Origin: Lactobacillus crispatus
GTDB taxonomy: Bacteria > Bacillota > Bacilli > Lactobacillales > Lactobacillaceae
Direction of reading: 5' to 3'
Assembly: GCF_018987235.1 (NCBI RefSeq)
Contig: NZ_CP072197.1
Coordinates: 930,001-994,000 of the forward strand
Length of the DNA: 64,000 nt
In this document: piece by piece, positions 25,613 through 35,001 of the stretch
Layout: the number at the start of each line of letters is the position of its first letter
Position numbering within the stretch: the stretch's first letter is position 1
Made by a program: the position numbers and the translations under genes
The notes under the pieces: model-generated
The model's input: only the letters and a program-made list of their open reading frames with translations
Told to the model about the DNA's origin: nothing
The model's database searches: none

Positions 25613-26980
25613 TTAAATTTTATCCTGAGCAATGAAATTATCATAAATGGTTTTGATAACTACTTCTTCATCTTGCCGTCTGGTACCAATCATAATTGAG
25701 ATTTGGGATGCACCCTGGTTAATCATTTGAATGGAGATGTTCTTTTTACCAAGAGGGTAAAGCAGGCTAGCACATAAAGTCAGCTTGTCCTTCATCCCTT
25801 CACCTACCACCATTGTGATCGCATAATCATCAATCCACTGCATTTGATCAGGATTTAGACTAGTTTGAATTTCATTACAGATAACATCAATTAACTGATC
25901 AGTTAGGACATCTTTTTTGAAAATAATGGTAATATCATCAATTCCAGATGGCATATGTTCATATGAAACGTGATGTTTTTGCAAAATTTCCATTAACTTC
26001 AAGGTGAAACCAGCACCTTTATTTAACATATATTTTCTTAAATAAAGGGCCGCGAAGTTTTTGCCTCCGGCAATACCTGTGATTGTGTGTTTAGGTATAA
26101 AGCCGTCCTCTGGTACGATCATTGTCCCAGGTTTTTCTGGAGCATTAGTATTTTTAACATTGACAGGAATTTCGCCTTGAATAGCAGGAATTAAGGCTTC
26201 ATCGTGAAAGACGGAAAATCCCGCATAAGATAGTTCCCGCATTTCTTGATAAGTCATTCTTTTAATTGGCTTGGGCTGATCAACGATATGGGGATTGGCT
26301 GAAAAAATAGCATCGACATCGGTGAAGTTTTCATAAAGATCAGCGTTTAACCCCCTAGCTAGAATAGCACCGGTAATGTCAGAACCACCGCGAGAGAAAG
26401 TAGCAATATGTCCTGATGGTGTAATGCCATAGAAGCCAGGAAAAATGATCTTTTCATCTTTTGCAGCCTTAATTCTTTTTAAGTTCACATAAGTTTCAGG
26501 ATTGACTTCAGCATTATTAGAAGTGCCAGTGACAATTAAACCTACATCTTTTGGCTCTAAAAATCGTGCTTTAATTCCTTGATGATTTAAAATTTTAGCA
26601 ATCAAAATTGCATTAAGACGTTCTCCGTGTGCTTTAAAGGTTGCCATGCGGTAGTCATTATTAGGGTAACTTAGCTTCGGCAATGTAAGTAGAAGCTGCT
26701 TAATATCCTCTAATTCTGCTTCAGGCAGCTCAAAATATTGGGCAATTAATTCATAACGCTTAAAAATACGGGTAGCGATGTCTTGATAATTATTACTCCT
26801 CAAGCTCATATATGCGTAAGTGATCATTAGATCGGTTACTTTAATATCATCCTCAGTTCTTTTGCCCGGTGCTGAGACTACAACGACTTGTCTTTCGGGA
26901 TCGGCATTAATAATACTTAGGGCCTTATCTACGCTATTACCTGAGGCTAGGGAAGAACCTCCAAATTTAACAACTTTCAT
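25613..26980 (-). CDS. lysC: Aspartate kinase
   Basis: The 455-residue monofunctional aspartokinase phosphorylates aspartate as the first step toward threonine, methionine and lysine. It starts MKVVKFGGSSLASG (kinase motif), has FSRGGSDITGAILARGL (substrate/ATP region), and two C-terminal ACT domains (from about residue 310, including GEGMKDKLTLCASLL and NISIQMINQGASQISIMIG). The ACT domains imply feedback control by an end product, most likely lysine or threonine. It lies 19 bases downstream of thrC in one operon, with AAGGAA as ribosome site. Confidence 0.93.
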   Translation of the reverse strand: MKVVKFGGSSLASGNSVDKALSIINADPERQVVVVSAPGKRTEDDIKVTDLMITYAYMSLRSNNYQDIATRIFKRYELIAQYFELPEAELEDIKQLLLTLPKLSYPNNDYRMATFKAHGERLNAILIAKILNHQGIKARFLEPKDVGLIVTGTSNNAEVNPETYVNLKRIKAAKDEKIIFPGFYGITPSGHIATFSRGGSDITGAILARGLNADLYENFTDVDAIFSANPHIVDQPKPIKRMTYQEMRELSYAGFSVFHDEALIPAIQGEIPVNVKNTNAPEKPGTMIVPEDGFIPKHTITGIAGGKNFAALYLRKYMLNKGAGFTLKLMEILQKHHVSYEHMPSGIDDITIIFKKDVLTDQLIDVICNEIQTSLNPDQMQWIDDYAITMVVGEGMKDKLTLCASLLYPLGKKNISIQMINQGASQISIMIGTRRQDEEVVIKTIYDNFIAQDKI

Positions 26981-26999
26981 ATCTATTTTTCCTTAACTA

Positions 27000-28490
27000 T
27001 TATTTCAAATCTAAAATTGAACTGATTTCTTTTTCCATATCATTTGGTTCAATAATTTTTTCGGTCTTGGGTTCACGATCAAAAAGGGCACGCACACCGA
27101 TTGATAATTGACCGCCTAATTCATCAAGCAATTCTTTAATTGCACCGACGCCAGTTTGCATACTAGGACCACCAGTGATGGCTTCATACACCGTTTCTGG
27201 GAACTTATATGGACTGGCTGTTGAAACAATGACCATTGGGGTTTGATCGCCGGTCTTCTTTTGATATTGATTTGCTACAAAAGAGCCAACAGCAGTATGT
27301 GGATCAATTACATAGCGGTCATAATTGTAGACCCGTTTGATTTCTGATTTAACCTCTTCTTCTGTTGCAAAACCAGCTGCAAAATTTTTTTGTAATTTAG
27401 TGAAAACTTCACCGCTAACTTGATAATGACCGCGTTGAGTCAATTGATTCATTAAACTAGCGACTTCATAGTTATTTTCGTCATAAAGGTCAAATAAAAG
27501 TCGTTCCAAATTGCTGGAAACTAGGATATCCATTGCTGGTGCATTGGTTAAATGGAACTTACGTCGCTTATCGTAGACACCATTATTAAAGAAATCAGTC
27601 AATACATTGTTTTCATTAGATGCACAAATCAACTTTTTAATAGGCAAACCTAATTTCTTAGCATAATATCCAGCTAGGATGTCACCAAAGTTACCTGTTG
27701 GCACAGCAAAGTTAACTTCGTCTCCTAGTTTAATTTCTTGTCTGCGTACTAATTGTCCATAGGTGTAGAGGTAGTAAGAAATTTGCGGAACCAGACGACC
27801 AATATTCATCGAATTAGCTGAAGAAAATTGATAGCCATTAGCATTAAGTCGGTTTTTGAAAGAATCATCGTTGAAGATTTTTTTAACTTCAGTTTGAGCA
27901 TCGTCAAAGTTACCTTTGATTGCAATTGCACGCAAATTGTTGCCGCGTTGGCTGAGCATTTGCTTAAGTTGAACAGGACTAACGCCACCTTCAGGATAAA
28001 AGACTATGACATCGGTACCCTTTTGATTAGCAAAGCCACGCATTGATGCCGTACCAGTATCGCCAGAAGTAGCGGTTAAAATAATAATATCTTTATCAAT
28101 CTTTTCAATTTGAACAGCTCTGGTCATTAATTGTGGCAACATTTGCAAAGCTATATCTTTGAAGGCAAGGGTAGGACCGTGAAAAAGCTCCATGTAAAAA
28201 CGGTTATCGTGCTTTTCGATTGGAACAATGCTGCGATCATCCCATTGTTCACTATAAGCGCTTTGAACTGCAGTGGTGATTTGCTCCTTAGTAAAGTCAT
28301 CAAAGAATAAGCTAATAACCATGGCAGCGATTTGCTTGTAGGAAAGTTTGGATAAATCTTCTAACTTAAAATTAGCTTGAGGAAAGGCAACAGGCACGTA
28401 AAGCCCACCGTCTTGAGCCAAGCCTTGAATAATTGCTTGAGGTGCAGTTAAAGTGTTTTCTTTTGAACCTCTAGTACTACGATATTGCAT
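27000..28490 (-). CDS. thrC: Threonine synthase
   Basis: The 496-residue PLP enzyme converts O-phosphohomoserine to threonine. Visible motifs are MQYRSTRGSKENTLTAPQAI (start), the PLP-binding Lys in HGPTLAFKDIALQML, the phosphate-binding region TATSGDTGTASMRGF, and YPEGGVSPVQLKQM. ATG 28490 is used because AGGAAG is at proper spacing; the TTG six bases upstream is not needed. The gene is divergent from hom-thrB, so the whole threonine branch shares one control region. Confidence 0.93.
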   Translation of the reverse strand: MQYRSTRGSKENTLTAPQAIIQGLAQDGGLYVPVAFPQANFKLEDLSKLSYKQIAAMVISLFFDDFTKEQITTAVQSAYSEQWDDRSIVPIEKHDNRFYMELFHGPTLAFKDIALQMLPQLMTRAVQIEKIDKDIIILTATSGDTGTASMRGFANQKGTDVIVFYPEGGVSPVQLKQMLSQRGNNLRAIAIKGNFDDAQTEVKKIFNDDSFKNRLNANGYQFSSANSMNIGRLVPQISYYLYTYGQLVRRQEIKLGDEVNFAVPTGNFGDILAGYYAKKLGLPIKKLICASNENNVLTDFFNNGVYDKRRKFHLTNAPAMDILVSSNLERLLFDLYDENNYEVASLMNQLTQRGHYQVSGEVFTKLQKNFAAGFATEEEVKSEIKRVYNYDRYVIDPHTAVGSFVANQYQKKTGDQTPMVIVSTASPYKFPETVYEAITGGPSMQTGVGAIKELLDELGGQLSIGVRALFDREPKTEKIIEPNDMEKEISSILDLK

Positions 28491-28531
28491 AAACAATCTT
28501 CCTATCTTATGAAATATTAATATTATAACTA

Positions 28532-28561
28532 TTGTACCTTGATTAGCAGCTATGATACAAT
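28532..28561 (+). promoter_or_regulatory. Promoter of hom-thrB in the divergent threonine control region
   Basis: TTGTAC, 18 bases, TACAAT precedes hom by about 40 bases. On the opposite strand a TATAAT box (complement of 28521-28526) can serve thrC-lysC. The 111-base gap is too short for a T-box leader and shows no terminator-like hairpin. Confidence 0.5.
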
Positions 28562-28601
28562 CATAAAAATAAGAAAATCATTAAAAAGAGGATAAGATCA
28601 A

Positions 28602-29837
28602 ATGGCCATCAAAATTGCATTGCTTGGATTAGGAACAGTTGGTTCAGGTGTTTTAAAAATAATTAAAAATAATAAAAAGAAGATTAGACAAACAAGTGGT
28701 GAAGAAATCATCATTGAAAAAGCTCTAGTACGTAATCCAGAAAAACATCGTAATTTAGTTAACGAAGTGATGCTAACTACAGATTTCGATTCGATTTTGC
28801 AAGATCCCGAAATTAAAATCGTAGTTGAATTAATAGGTGGGCTTCATCCTGCTAAGGAATATATTACTGCAGCAATCAATGCTGGAAAAAATGTAGTTAC
28901 GGCCAATAAAGACTTAATGGCAACTTTTGGTTCGGAATTGATTAATTTAGCTGCAAGTAAAAAGTGTGATTTAATGTATGATGCTAGCGTTGCAGGCGGG
29001 ATCCCTATTTTGCGGACCTTGGCTACCTCTTATTCCAGTGACATTATTTCCGAAATTCAAGGAATTATTAATGGTACGACGAATTATATTTTGTCACAAA
29101 TGGGGGAAAAGGGACTAAGCTACGAGGAAGCGCTGAAAAATGCTCAAGAGCTGGGCTTTGCGGAGGCTGATCCCACTAACGATGTTACAGGTAAAGATGC
29201 AGCATACAAGATTGTAATTTTAAGCAAGTTTGCTTTTGGTACCAAGATTAGTATTGATGATTTTACTATTCAAGGGATTAATAATCTAAAGGATTTTGAC
29301 ATTAAACAGGCTCAGAAGTTAGGCTATGTCATTAAGCTGGTTGGGATTGCCAAAAATATTAATGGTAAATTATTTGTAGAAGTTGCTCCATGTTTGTTGC
29401 CAGAAAATGCGATTATGGCGCATATTAAAAATGAACTAAATGCTTTACAAATTAAGAGCCAAAGCCTAGGAACAGCAGTATTCACAGGCCCTGGTGCGGG
29501 TAGCTCTGCAACGGCTAATTCAGTCATGAGTGATGTGATTACTGAAATAAAAAACGTAGTGAAAAAGACCACCGGTCAGCCATTTAGTAATTTCTCCCAT
29601 GTTATGCAATTAACAAGTTCGGAGGATGTGAAGTATTCCTATTATTTATCTTTCGAAGCAGAAGAGACCTTGTTTGATTTGAGTAAATTACTCTCTGATT
29701 TGGAAATTCCGGTTCGTGAGATTAAACAAGTACAATCAAGAATTGTAGTTGTAACCGAAAATATTAGTCGACAACAGCTCCAAGATTTAGCAATTCAAGA
29801 TCAATATTTAAAAGCTAGCTATAAGATTTTACAGTAA
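28602..29837 (+). CDS. hom: Homoserine dehydrogenase
   Basis: The 411-residue enzyme reduces aspartate semialdehyde to homoserine. The N-terminus MAIKIALLGLGTVGSGVLKI is the NAD(P) Rossmann motif. The catalytic domain shows VTANKDLMA, GGIPILRTL, GIINGTTNYIL and ELGFAEADPTNDVTGKDAAYK. A C-terminal ACT domain (about 330-411) suggests feedback by threonine. It is followed 15 bases later by thrB in the same operon, with AGGAAGGGAG between. Confidence 0.95.
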   Translation: MAIKIALLGLGTVGSGVLKIIKNNKKKIRQTSGEEIIIEKALVRNPEKHRNLVNEVMLTTDFDSILQDPEIKIVVELIGGLHPAKEYITAAINAGKNVVTANKDLMATFGSELINLAASKKCDLMYDASVAGGIPILRTLATSYSSDIISEIQGIINGTTNYILSQMGEKGLSYEEALKNAQELGFAEADPTNDVTGKDAAYKIVILSKFAFGTKISIDDFTIQGINNLKDFDIKQAQKLGYVIKLVGIAKNINGKLFVEVAPCLLPENAIMAHIKNELNALQIKSQSLGTAVFTGPGAGSSATANSVMSDVITEIKNVVKKTTGQPFSNFSHVMQLTSSEDVKYSYYLSFEAEETLFDLSKLLSDLEIPVREIKQVQSRIVVVTENISRQQLQDLAIQDQYLKASYKILQ

Positions 29838-29852
29838 AGGAAGGGAGAAAAA

Positions 29853-30716
29853 ATGATTATTAAAGCACCAGCTTCAACGGCAAATTTGGGCCCTGGCTTT
29901 GATTCACTTGGCATGGCGGTTTCACTTTATTTGGAAGTAGAAGTTTTAAGCGTAGCTGATCGCTTTCAGGTGGATCATGTGATGAAAGGAATTCCACATG
30001 ATGAAAAAAACTTAATTGTTAAGACTGCACTAACAGTTTATCCAGGTTTACAACCGCTTCATTTACGCGTCAAAAGCAATATTCCGTTGGCTCATGGTTT
30101 AGGCAGCAGTTCAAGTGCTATTGCTGCCGGAATTGAATTGGCTAATCAAATTGGTAAGCTGGGACTATCAGATGAAGAAAAGGTTCAATTAGGAGCTAAA
30201 ATCGAGGGACATCCTGATAATATTGCACCGACTATTTTGGGCGGCTTGGTTGTTGGTGCTGAAGTTAACCATCATTTTGATGCAGTTGAAGCACCACTTC
30301 CTCCATATGCGTTGGTGGCTTATGTACCCGATTATAATTTGGAAACTAAGACAGCTAGAGCAGTTTTGCCTAAAGAATTGGCTTTTGGCGTAGCTACGCA
30401 TGGCTCAGCAGTTGCTAATACTTTAATTGCTAGTTTGTTTGCTCAAGACTACCCTAAAGCAGGAGAATTAATGGAACAAGATGTATTCCATGAAGTTTAC
30501 CGAGAAAAACTAGTGCCAGAACTTGTAAAAGTGCGGGAGGTAGCTCATTCAAAACATGCCTTGGCAACTTATTTGAGCGGCGCAGGTTCAACTATTATGA
30601 CGTGGATTGAAGATAAACATGTAGCTGGATTTTTGTCGGGCTTACGTAAACATGATTTAAAAGATGAGACATTGATCTTACATCCTGATGAACAAGGTGT
30701 CCAAGTTATCCAATAA
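29853..30716 (+). CDS. thrB: Homoserine kinase
   Basis: This 287-residue GHMP kinase makes O-phosphohomoserine for threonine synthase. It starts MIIKAPASTANLGPGFDSLG, has the ATP loop PLAHGLGSSSSAIAAG, and a third motif LSGAGSTIMTW. Length and motifs are normal. With lysC, thrC and hom, the window holds four of the five threonine steps; only aspartate-semialdehyde dehydrogenase is missing here. Confidence 0.95.
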   Translation: MIIKAPASTANLGPGFDSLGMAVSLYLEVEVLSVADRFQVDHVMKGIPHDEKNLIVKTALTVYPGLQPLHLRVKSNIPLAHGLGSSSSAIAAGIELANQIGKLGLSDEEKVQLGAKIEGHPDNIAPTILGGLVVGAEVNHHFDAVEAPLPPYALVAYVPDYNLETKTARAVLPKELAFGVATHGSAVANTLIASLFAQDYPKAGELMEQDVFHEVYREKLVPELVKVREVAHSKHALATYLSGAGSTIMTWIEDKHVAGFLSGLRKHDLKDETLILHPDEQGVQVIQ

Positions 30717-30744
30717 AAAAGACTGACCAAACGGTCAGTTTTTT
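30715..30744. terminator. Bidirectional terminator
   Basis: AAAAAGACTGACC-AAAC-GGTCAGTTTTTT is a compact stem that overlaps the last codons of thrB and the stop codon of the convergent gene. Confidence 0.85.
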
Positions 30745-31390
30745 AGTCATCAAAGGTTGCGGCAAAACTATCACCATCAACTAGCATTCTTTTAGCATTG
30801 ACAGCATACCAATAAGGAATAACCTCAGTGCCATTTTCTTGCTCGAATTCGCAGTCGGCCATTTTTAAAATTTGATCTAAATTTTTAGCACTGACGTTAG
30901 GGTAGAGCTTCAGCAAAGCTTCTTGAGTAATGCCACTTTGCGTAAAGCCACTAGCGGGATAGTTGGCAGAAAAAATATCAGAAAAATCATCTAAGTCATA
31001 TCTAGGCTTAAATTCTTCATCAAAGTATTTGATTTCGATGTTTTCAATTTCCATAAAGGCACCAAGCTGTTTTGCCATGTAAGGGAACTTATTAGCTAGT
31101 TGTTCAACAGTAAAACCATTGTTTGCTTTAGTTTGTGCATTGGGATGCAGTTTAAGCCAAGCTTCACGTATATTATGACTATCTTTTCTTGCAATAAGAA
31201 GGTCTTTGACTTTTTGAATAGCTGCATTGTGTCTGTTTACGGCTTTTTGCCAGTCTAATCGATTAGGATATAACTGTCTATAGCGGACAGACAAGGGATG
31301 ATCGATTGCGTTGTAGATAAAATTCAGCTTGTCAGTGGTATAAGAAGTTAGTTCATCGTTACGCCACATTAATTCATAGTAAGAACTCAT
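30743..31390 (-). CDS. Hypothetical cytoplasmic lactobacillus protein
   Basis: The 215 residues (MSSYYELMWRNDELTSYTTD...) have no signal peptide or membrane span and no motif I know. There are several KL-[HY]-PN phrases (LYPNRLDW, KLHPNAQT, KLYPNVSA), which suggests a degenerate internal repeat of helical units. ATG 31390 follows AAAGG at eight bases; the GTG at 31399 is within that site. Monocistronic. Confidence 0.55.
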   Translation of the reverse strand: MSSYYELMWRNDELTSYTTDKLNFIYNAIDHPLSVRYRQLYPNRLDWQKAVNRHNAAIQKVKDLLIARKDSHNIREAWLKLHPNAQTKANNGFTVEQLANKFPYMAKQLGAFMEIENIEIKYFDEEFKPRYDLDDFSDIFSANYPASGFTQSGITQEALLKLYPNVSAKNLDQILKMADCEFEQENGTEVIPYWYAVNAKRMLVDGDSFAATFDD

Positions 31391-31560
31391 GAAAGACACC
31401 TTTCTATTTGGATAGACTAATTAATATTAACTGAATAGTATCATTTTTTGCCCCGATTAACAAAAGTGATAAAAATGTCTATTTAGATTGGTCAGAAGCA
31501 AAACTTTTGTTAAAATTAATGTGTTTACTATTAGTATTTGCTCAAAGGATTTGACAAACT

Positions 31561-32439
31561 ATGGATCAACTTGATAAGTTCAACCGACGCTACAATTTTC
31601 TTTCAAAATTGTCAGCTGCCTTCTTTTATTCAATTGCGGTTGCAGTAGCCCTGAACTTTTTTTGGACGCCGGGGCATATGTACTCGTCAGGAATCACGGG
31701 TTTTGCGCAGTTAATTAATACTGTAAGTGAAAGATATCTACCGTTTACGTTATCAACATCAATGATGTACTTTCTTTTGAACTTCCCTCTATTTATATTG
31801 GCTTGGTTCAAGATAGGGCGTAAATTTACTTTCTTCACCATCGTTGCTGTTGTTCTGGGTTCTATCATGATGCACGCTATTCAACCTTGGCAAATGCACC
31901 TGGATCCACTGGTTTGTGCGATTTTTGGTGCTTCAATCAATGGTATTGGAACTGGGATGGCATTGAAAAATGGTATTTCAACTGGTGGACTGGACATTAT
32001 TGGGATTGTAATTAGGCAAAAAACGGGCATTAGTTACGGTAAGTTCAACATTTTTATTAATTTGATTATTATCGCTGCTGCGGGATACATGTTTGGTTGG
32101 CCACGTGCTCTTTATTCCGCCTTGACTATTTTTATTAATGGGCGAGTAATTGACGCGGTTTACACCCAACACCAGAAGATGCAAGTAATGATTGTTACTC
32201 AGCACCCACAGCATATTATCGATGGAATTCAGAATCGAATGCATCGTGGAATCACTATTTTGCACGATGCTGAAGGTGCATATAGTCATATTGAAAAGAC
32301 AGTTTTGATTACCATTATTGATCGATATGATATGTATGATATTCGCCAAATCGTGCAAGGAGCAGATCCGTATGCTTTCATGAGTGTTAGTGAAGTTGAA
32401 AAAGTATATGGTCGCTTCAAGGAGCAAGAAATCGTTTAA
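31561..32439 (+). CDS. YitT-family membrane protein (DUF161/DUF2179)
   Basis: The 292-residue protein has five predicted spans in the first 190 residues, with the family phrases FWTPGHMYSSGITGFAQL, GIGTGMALKNGISTGGLDII and GKFNIFINLIIIAAAG. A C-terminal cytoplasmic DUF2179 domain follows (IQNRMHRGITILHDAEGAYSH..VLITII..YD). Bacillus homologues are abundant membrane proteins of unsettled transport role. AAAGGA lies 12 bases upstream. Terminator follows. Confidence 0.85.
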   Translation: MDQLDKFNRRYNFLSKLSAAFFYSIAVAVALNFFWTPGHMYSSGITGFAQLINTVSERYLPFTLSTSMMYFLLNFPLFILAWFKIGRKFTFFTIVAVVLGSIMMHAIQPWQMHLDPLVCAIFGASINGIGTGMALKNGISTGGLDIIGIVIRQKTGISYGKFNIFINLIIIAAAGYMFGWPRALYSALTIFINGRVIDAVYTQHQKMQVMIVTQHPQHIIDGIQNRMHRGITILHDAEGAYSHIEKTVLITIIDRYDMYDIRQIVQGADPYAFMSVSEVEKVYGRFKEQEIV

Positions 32440-32520
32440 TGGATAGCCCTTAAACCTTGATATATAAGGATTTATAAATGAAATTTGAATCCTAGGGGCA
32501 CTTTGGGAGCAAAACTATTC

Positions 32521-32548
32521 AAAAAGAAGCAGAAATGCTTCTTTTTTA
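32521..32548 (+). terminator. Rho-independent terminator
   Basis: AAAAAGAAGCA-GAAA-TGCTTCTTTTTT. The CRISPR leader begins just downstream. Confidence 0.85.
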
Positions 32549-32655
32549 TTTGGAGTGGCTTTTTGTAATTATGGCTTTATTATTGGTCTTTGTTAAAAGT
32601 GATTAAAAATGATATTATTTCGATTGAGAGATGTTGATATATCGTGGATCATTTA

Positions 32656-32927
32656 GTATTCTCCACGAGTGTGGAGGTGATCCTTGTCGATACTGAAAAT
32701 TATTTTGACGAGGTCGGTATTCTCCACGAGTGTGGAGGTGATCCCAAGTCAAAAGTACGCAAACAGCAACCCTAATTGTATTCTCCACGTATGTGGAGGT
32801 GATCCCTTGTTGACGCTCCCACATCAAATGCAAAATCAGTATTCTCCACGTATGTGGAGGTGATCCTGAGCCTTCCTGACGGCTGACTACGTGACACTAG
32901 TATTCTCCACGTGAGTGGAGGTTAAGT
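32656..32927 (+). CRISPR. Type I-E CRISPR array 1: five repeats, four 33-base spacers
   Basis: Repeats start at 32656, 32717, 32778, 32839 and 32900, each 28 bases with 33-base spacers (period 61). The constant parts are GTATTCTCCAC and GTGGAGGTGATCC. The four loop bases differ: GAGT in repeats 1-2, GTAT in 3-4, GTGA in 5. The last repeat is degenerate after GTGGAGGT, marking the trailer end, so the leader is on the left. The AT-rich leader (about 32575-32655) resembles that of array 2 (TTAAAAGTGATTAAAAATG vs TTAAAAGCAATAAAAAATG; both end in CATTTAG). Same direction as the cas operon. Confidence 0.95.
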
Positions 32928-33416
32928 TATATGGAGAAAGATATGTTTACAAAGCAAGAATTTAAGCCGCAGGGTTATAAGGAAAATGTCGAAAGGCTTA
33001 AACTTTTTTATCACAGTGAATTTTATCAAGACTTGAAAAAGTTATATCCTAATTATTTGAATAAAGTTGAAGATGCTTTATATCAAGATCCGGATTCTAG
33101 TGATGAATTTCTTTATATTGCATTAAGTGAAAAATATAAACTCGATGTTTCTAAGAAAAATAACTCTTTTTGTCTTATTGATAAGGTGGGAAACAGTGAA
33201 ATTGCATTAGGTGCGGATGCTATTTGCGGAGTAAAATGTTTAGCTAAATACTATCCTGATCTCGATGACTGGATCGATGCTTATGAAACAATACGAAGTC
33301 AAACATCCCTGCATTTTGTATGGCCAAGACATAAATTACCAGCGATCAATACTCTTAGATACATTAAATATTTGGACCGTATTGATTTTACTTTATTTGA
33401 TTTAAAAAATTATTTT

Positions 33417-34580
33417 CCCGGATTTAAAATTGAAGTGCAACACCAAGTGTTAAACAAAAAGGCCATGAAGACCTAAACTTGAAGTGACGAAAAATCAAGA
33501 AAGGAAGATCTTCATGACCAATTCAAATTCTAGCATTTCTAAGCACTATCATCAATTAACCAGCGTACAACGTGGACAAATTCAAGCAATGCTGGATTCC
33601 GGCATAACTTCCCGTACTGTTATCGCTCAAGAAGTCGGCTGCCATAAGTCGACAATCAGTCGCGAAATCAAACGCGGAAGCGTCCTGCAAAGAGACAGCA
33701 GCTATTTATTGTATGAGCACTATTACGCTGATACTGCACAGCTTTATTATGAGAAGCGTCGCAAAAACTGCTATCAGCGCAATCCATTGAAGCATTATGC
33801 TGTCTTTTTGAGAATGCTCTCCAGACGCTTCAAAGCTAAATTTGATGCCACCAGCATCGATGAATTCGTTGGTGAATTCAAAAGGACTATGCCAGGCTAC
33901 CCTTGTCCCAGCACACCAACTGTCTATCGCTATATTGATCAGGGCTTGCTGGACATAAGCAATATTGATCTGCCTATGAAGCTCAAAAGACGCAGGAACA
34001 AGCGTCATCACGGCCAGAGCGGTCATGCTTTGCACAAGAAGAATCTTGGCAATTCCATTGAACAGCGTCCTAAAGAGATTGAAGACAGAAAAACGCCGCT
34101 GCACTGGGAAGGAGATCTGGTTAAAGGCGTCAGACGCAAGAATCAGCCTGCTTTAATGACTTTGACCGAAAGAACCACACGCTTTGAAGTAGTTATCAAG
34201 ATTCCTGACTATCGGGCAAGCACATGCCAAAGGCTGCTTCAAAATGAGATTGACAGACATCCTGCCTGGTTTAAATCGATCACGTTTGACAATGGCTCTG
34301 AGTTTGCGGATATGACCAAGATCAAAGGCTGCCAGATCTACTTCGCCCACCCATATTCTCCATGGGAAAGAGGCACCAATGAGAACTGCAATGGACTTCT
34401 GCGTCAATTCTTCCCTAAAGGCAAAAGCATGAAAGATAAGTCAGCTGCTTATGTTCAACAGGCAACTGATGCCATTAACCGCAAACATCGTCGAATCCTT
34501 CAATATCACACAGCAGAAGAACTCTTCAAGCAATATATTTCCTCATAGCCTAACTGTTGCACTTAATTTGACAATTCAGG
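33417..34580 (+). mobile_element. IS30-family insertion sequence, about 1.16 kb
   Basis: The ends align as imperfect inverted repeats of about 26 bases sharing CC-G-ATT then AAGTGCAACA (left about 33417-33442, right about 34555-34580). The element is bounded by the direct duplication AAAAAATTATTTT (33404-33416 and 34581-34593), 13 bases long. That is longer than I expect for this family; part of it could be chance in AT-rich sequence. Confidence 0.8.
33514..34548 (+). CDS. IS30-family transposase
   Basis: The 344-residue protein has an N-terminal HTH of IS30 type (LTSVQRGQIQAMLDSGITSR and VGCHKSTISREIKRGS). The catalytic domain shows HWEGDLVKG (first Asp), SITFDNGSEFAD (second Asp) and YSPWERGTNENCNGLLRQFFP (Glu). 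ATG 33514 follows AAAGGAAG; an in-frame ATG-like start 30 bases earlier has no ribosome site. Intact. Confidence 0.92.
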   Translation: MTNSNSSISKHYHQLTSVQRGQIQAMLDSGITSRTVIAQEVGCHKSTISREIKRGSVLQRDSSYLLYEHYYADTAQLYYEKRRKNCYQRNPLKHYAVFLRMLSRRFKAKFDATSIDEFVGEFKRTMPGYPCPSTPTVYRYIDQGLLDISNIDLPMKLKRRRNKRHHGQSGHALHKKNLGNSIEQRPKEIEDRKTPLHWEGDLVKGVRRKNQPALMTLTERTTRFEVVIKIPDYRASTCQRLLQNEIDRHPAWFKSITFDNGSEFADMTKIKGCQIYFAHPYSPWERGTNENCNGLLRQFFPKGKSMKDKSAAYVQQATDAINRKHRRILQYHTAEELFKQYISS

Positions 34581-35001
34581 AAAAAATTATTTTGAAGGTA
34601 ATGAAAACACGCCGCTTGCTAGAGCTTATAAAAATGAAGTGACTAATCTATGGTTATCTCAATTTTATGATTTTCCATCCTTTGTAAAAAAGATGCAATT
34701 AGGACGTTTTGTTGATAAAAAATATAACGTTTTGAATATTGCTAGTCGGCAAAATGAAATCATTAAAAAATTTCTTGCAAAATCAGAATCATCTAATTCT
34801 ATGCCTATATATGCTAACTCCCTGATTTCTTTAGTAAAAGACAATATAATTTAATGAATGACCAGGCTGAAATAATTTGCAAGCACTTTGTGTAGGTTCT
34901 TTTTTATATCGATAGATATTAAAGAAACACTTTGTGTTAAAAGCAATAAAAAATGCTATGATTTTAGGTAGGGATTGTTGCTGTAGCGGGATTCATTTAG
35001 T

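Larger units (their letters stand above)
32931..34854 (+). pseudogene. DUF6994-like cytoplasmic protein gene split by IS30
   Basis: The left part (32931-33416) encodes MEKDMFTKQEFKPQGYKENV up to DFTLFDLKNYF and the right part (from 34594) resumes EGNENTPLARAYKNEVTNLWLSQFYDF...SLVKDNII. Joined, they give a protein of about 250 residues like the DUF6994 family; the name is from memory of the WPRHKLPAINTLRY and FDLKNYF phrases. The present frame runs into the element and stops at 33476. The only Shine-Dalgarno, GGAGG at 32917-32921, lies inside the terminal CRISPR repeat nine bases before the start. Function unknown. Confidence 0.75.

Noticed and set aside
28491..28601. T-box leader for threonine genes
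   Set aside because: The divergent gap is only 111 bases and has no specifier-loop or terminator structure.
32615..32833. Minus-strand 72-codon frame over CRISPR array 1
   Set aside because: It is the translation of the repeats and spacers; the periodic HTRGEY-like pattern comes from the repeat. No ribosome site.
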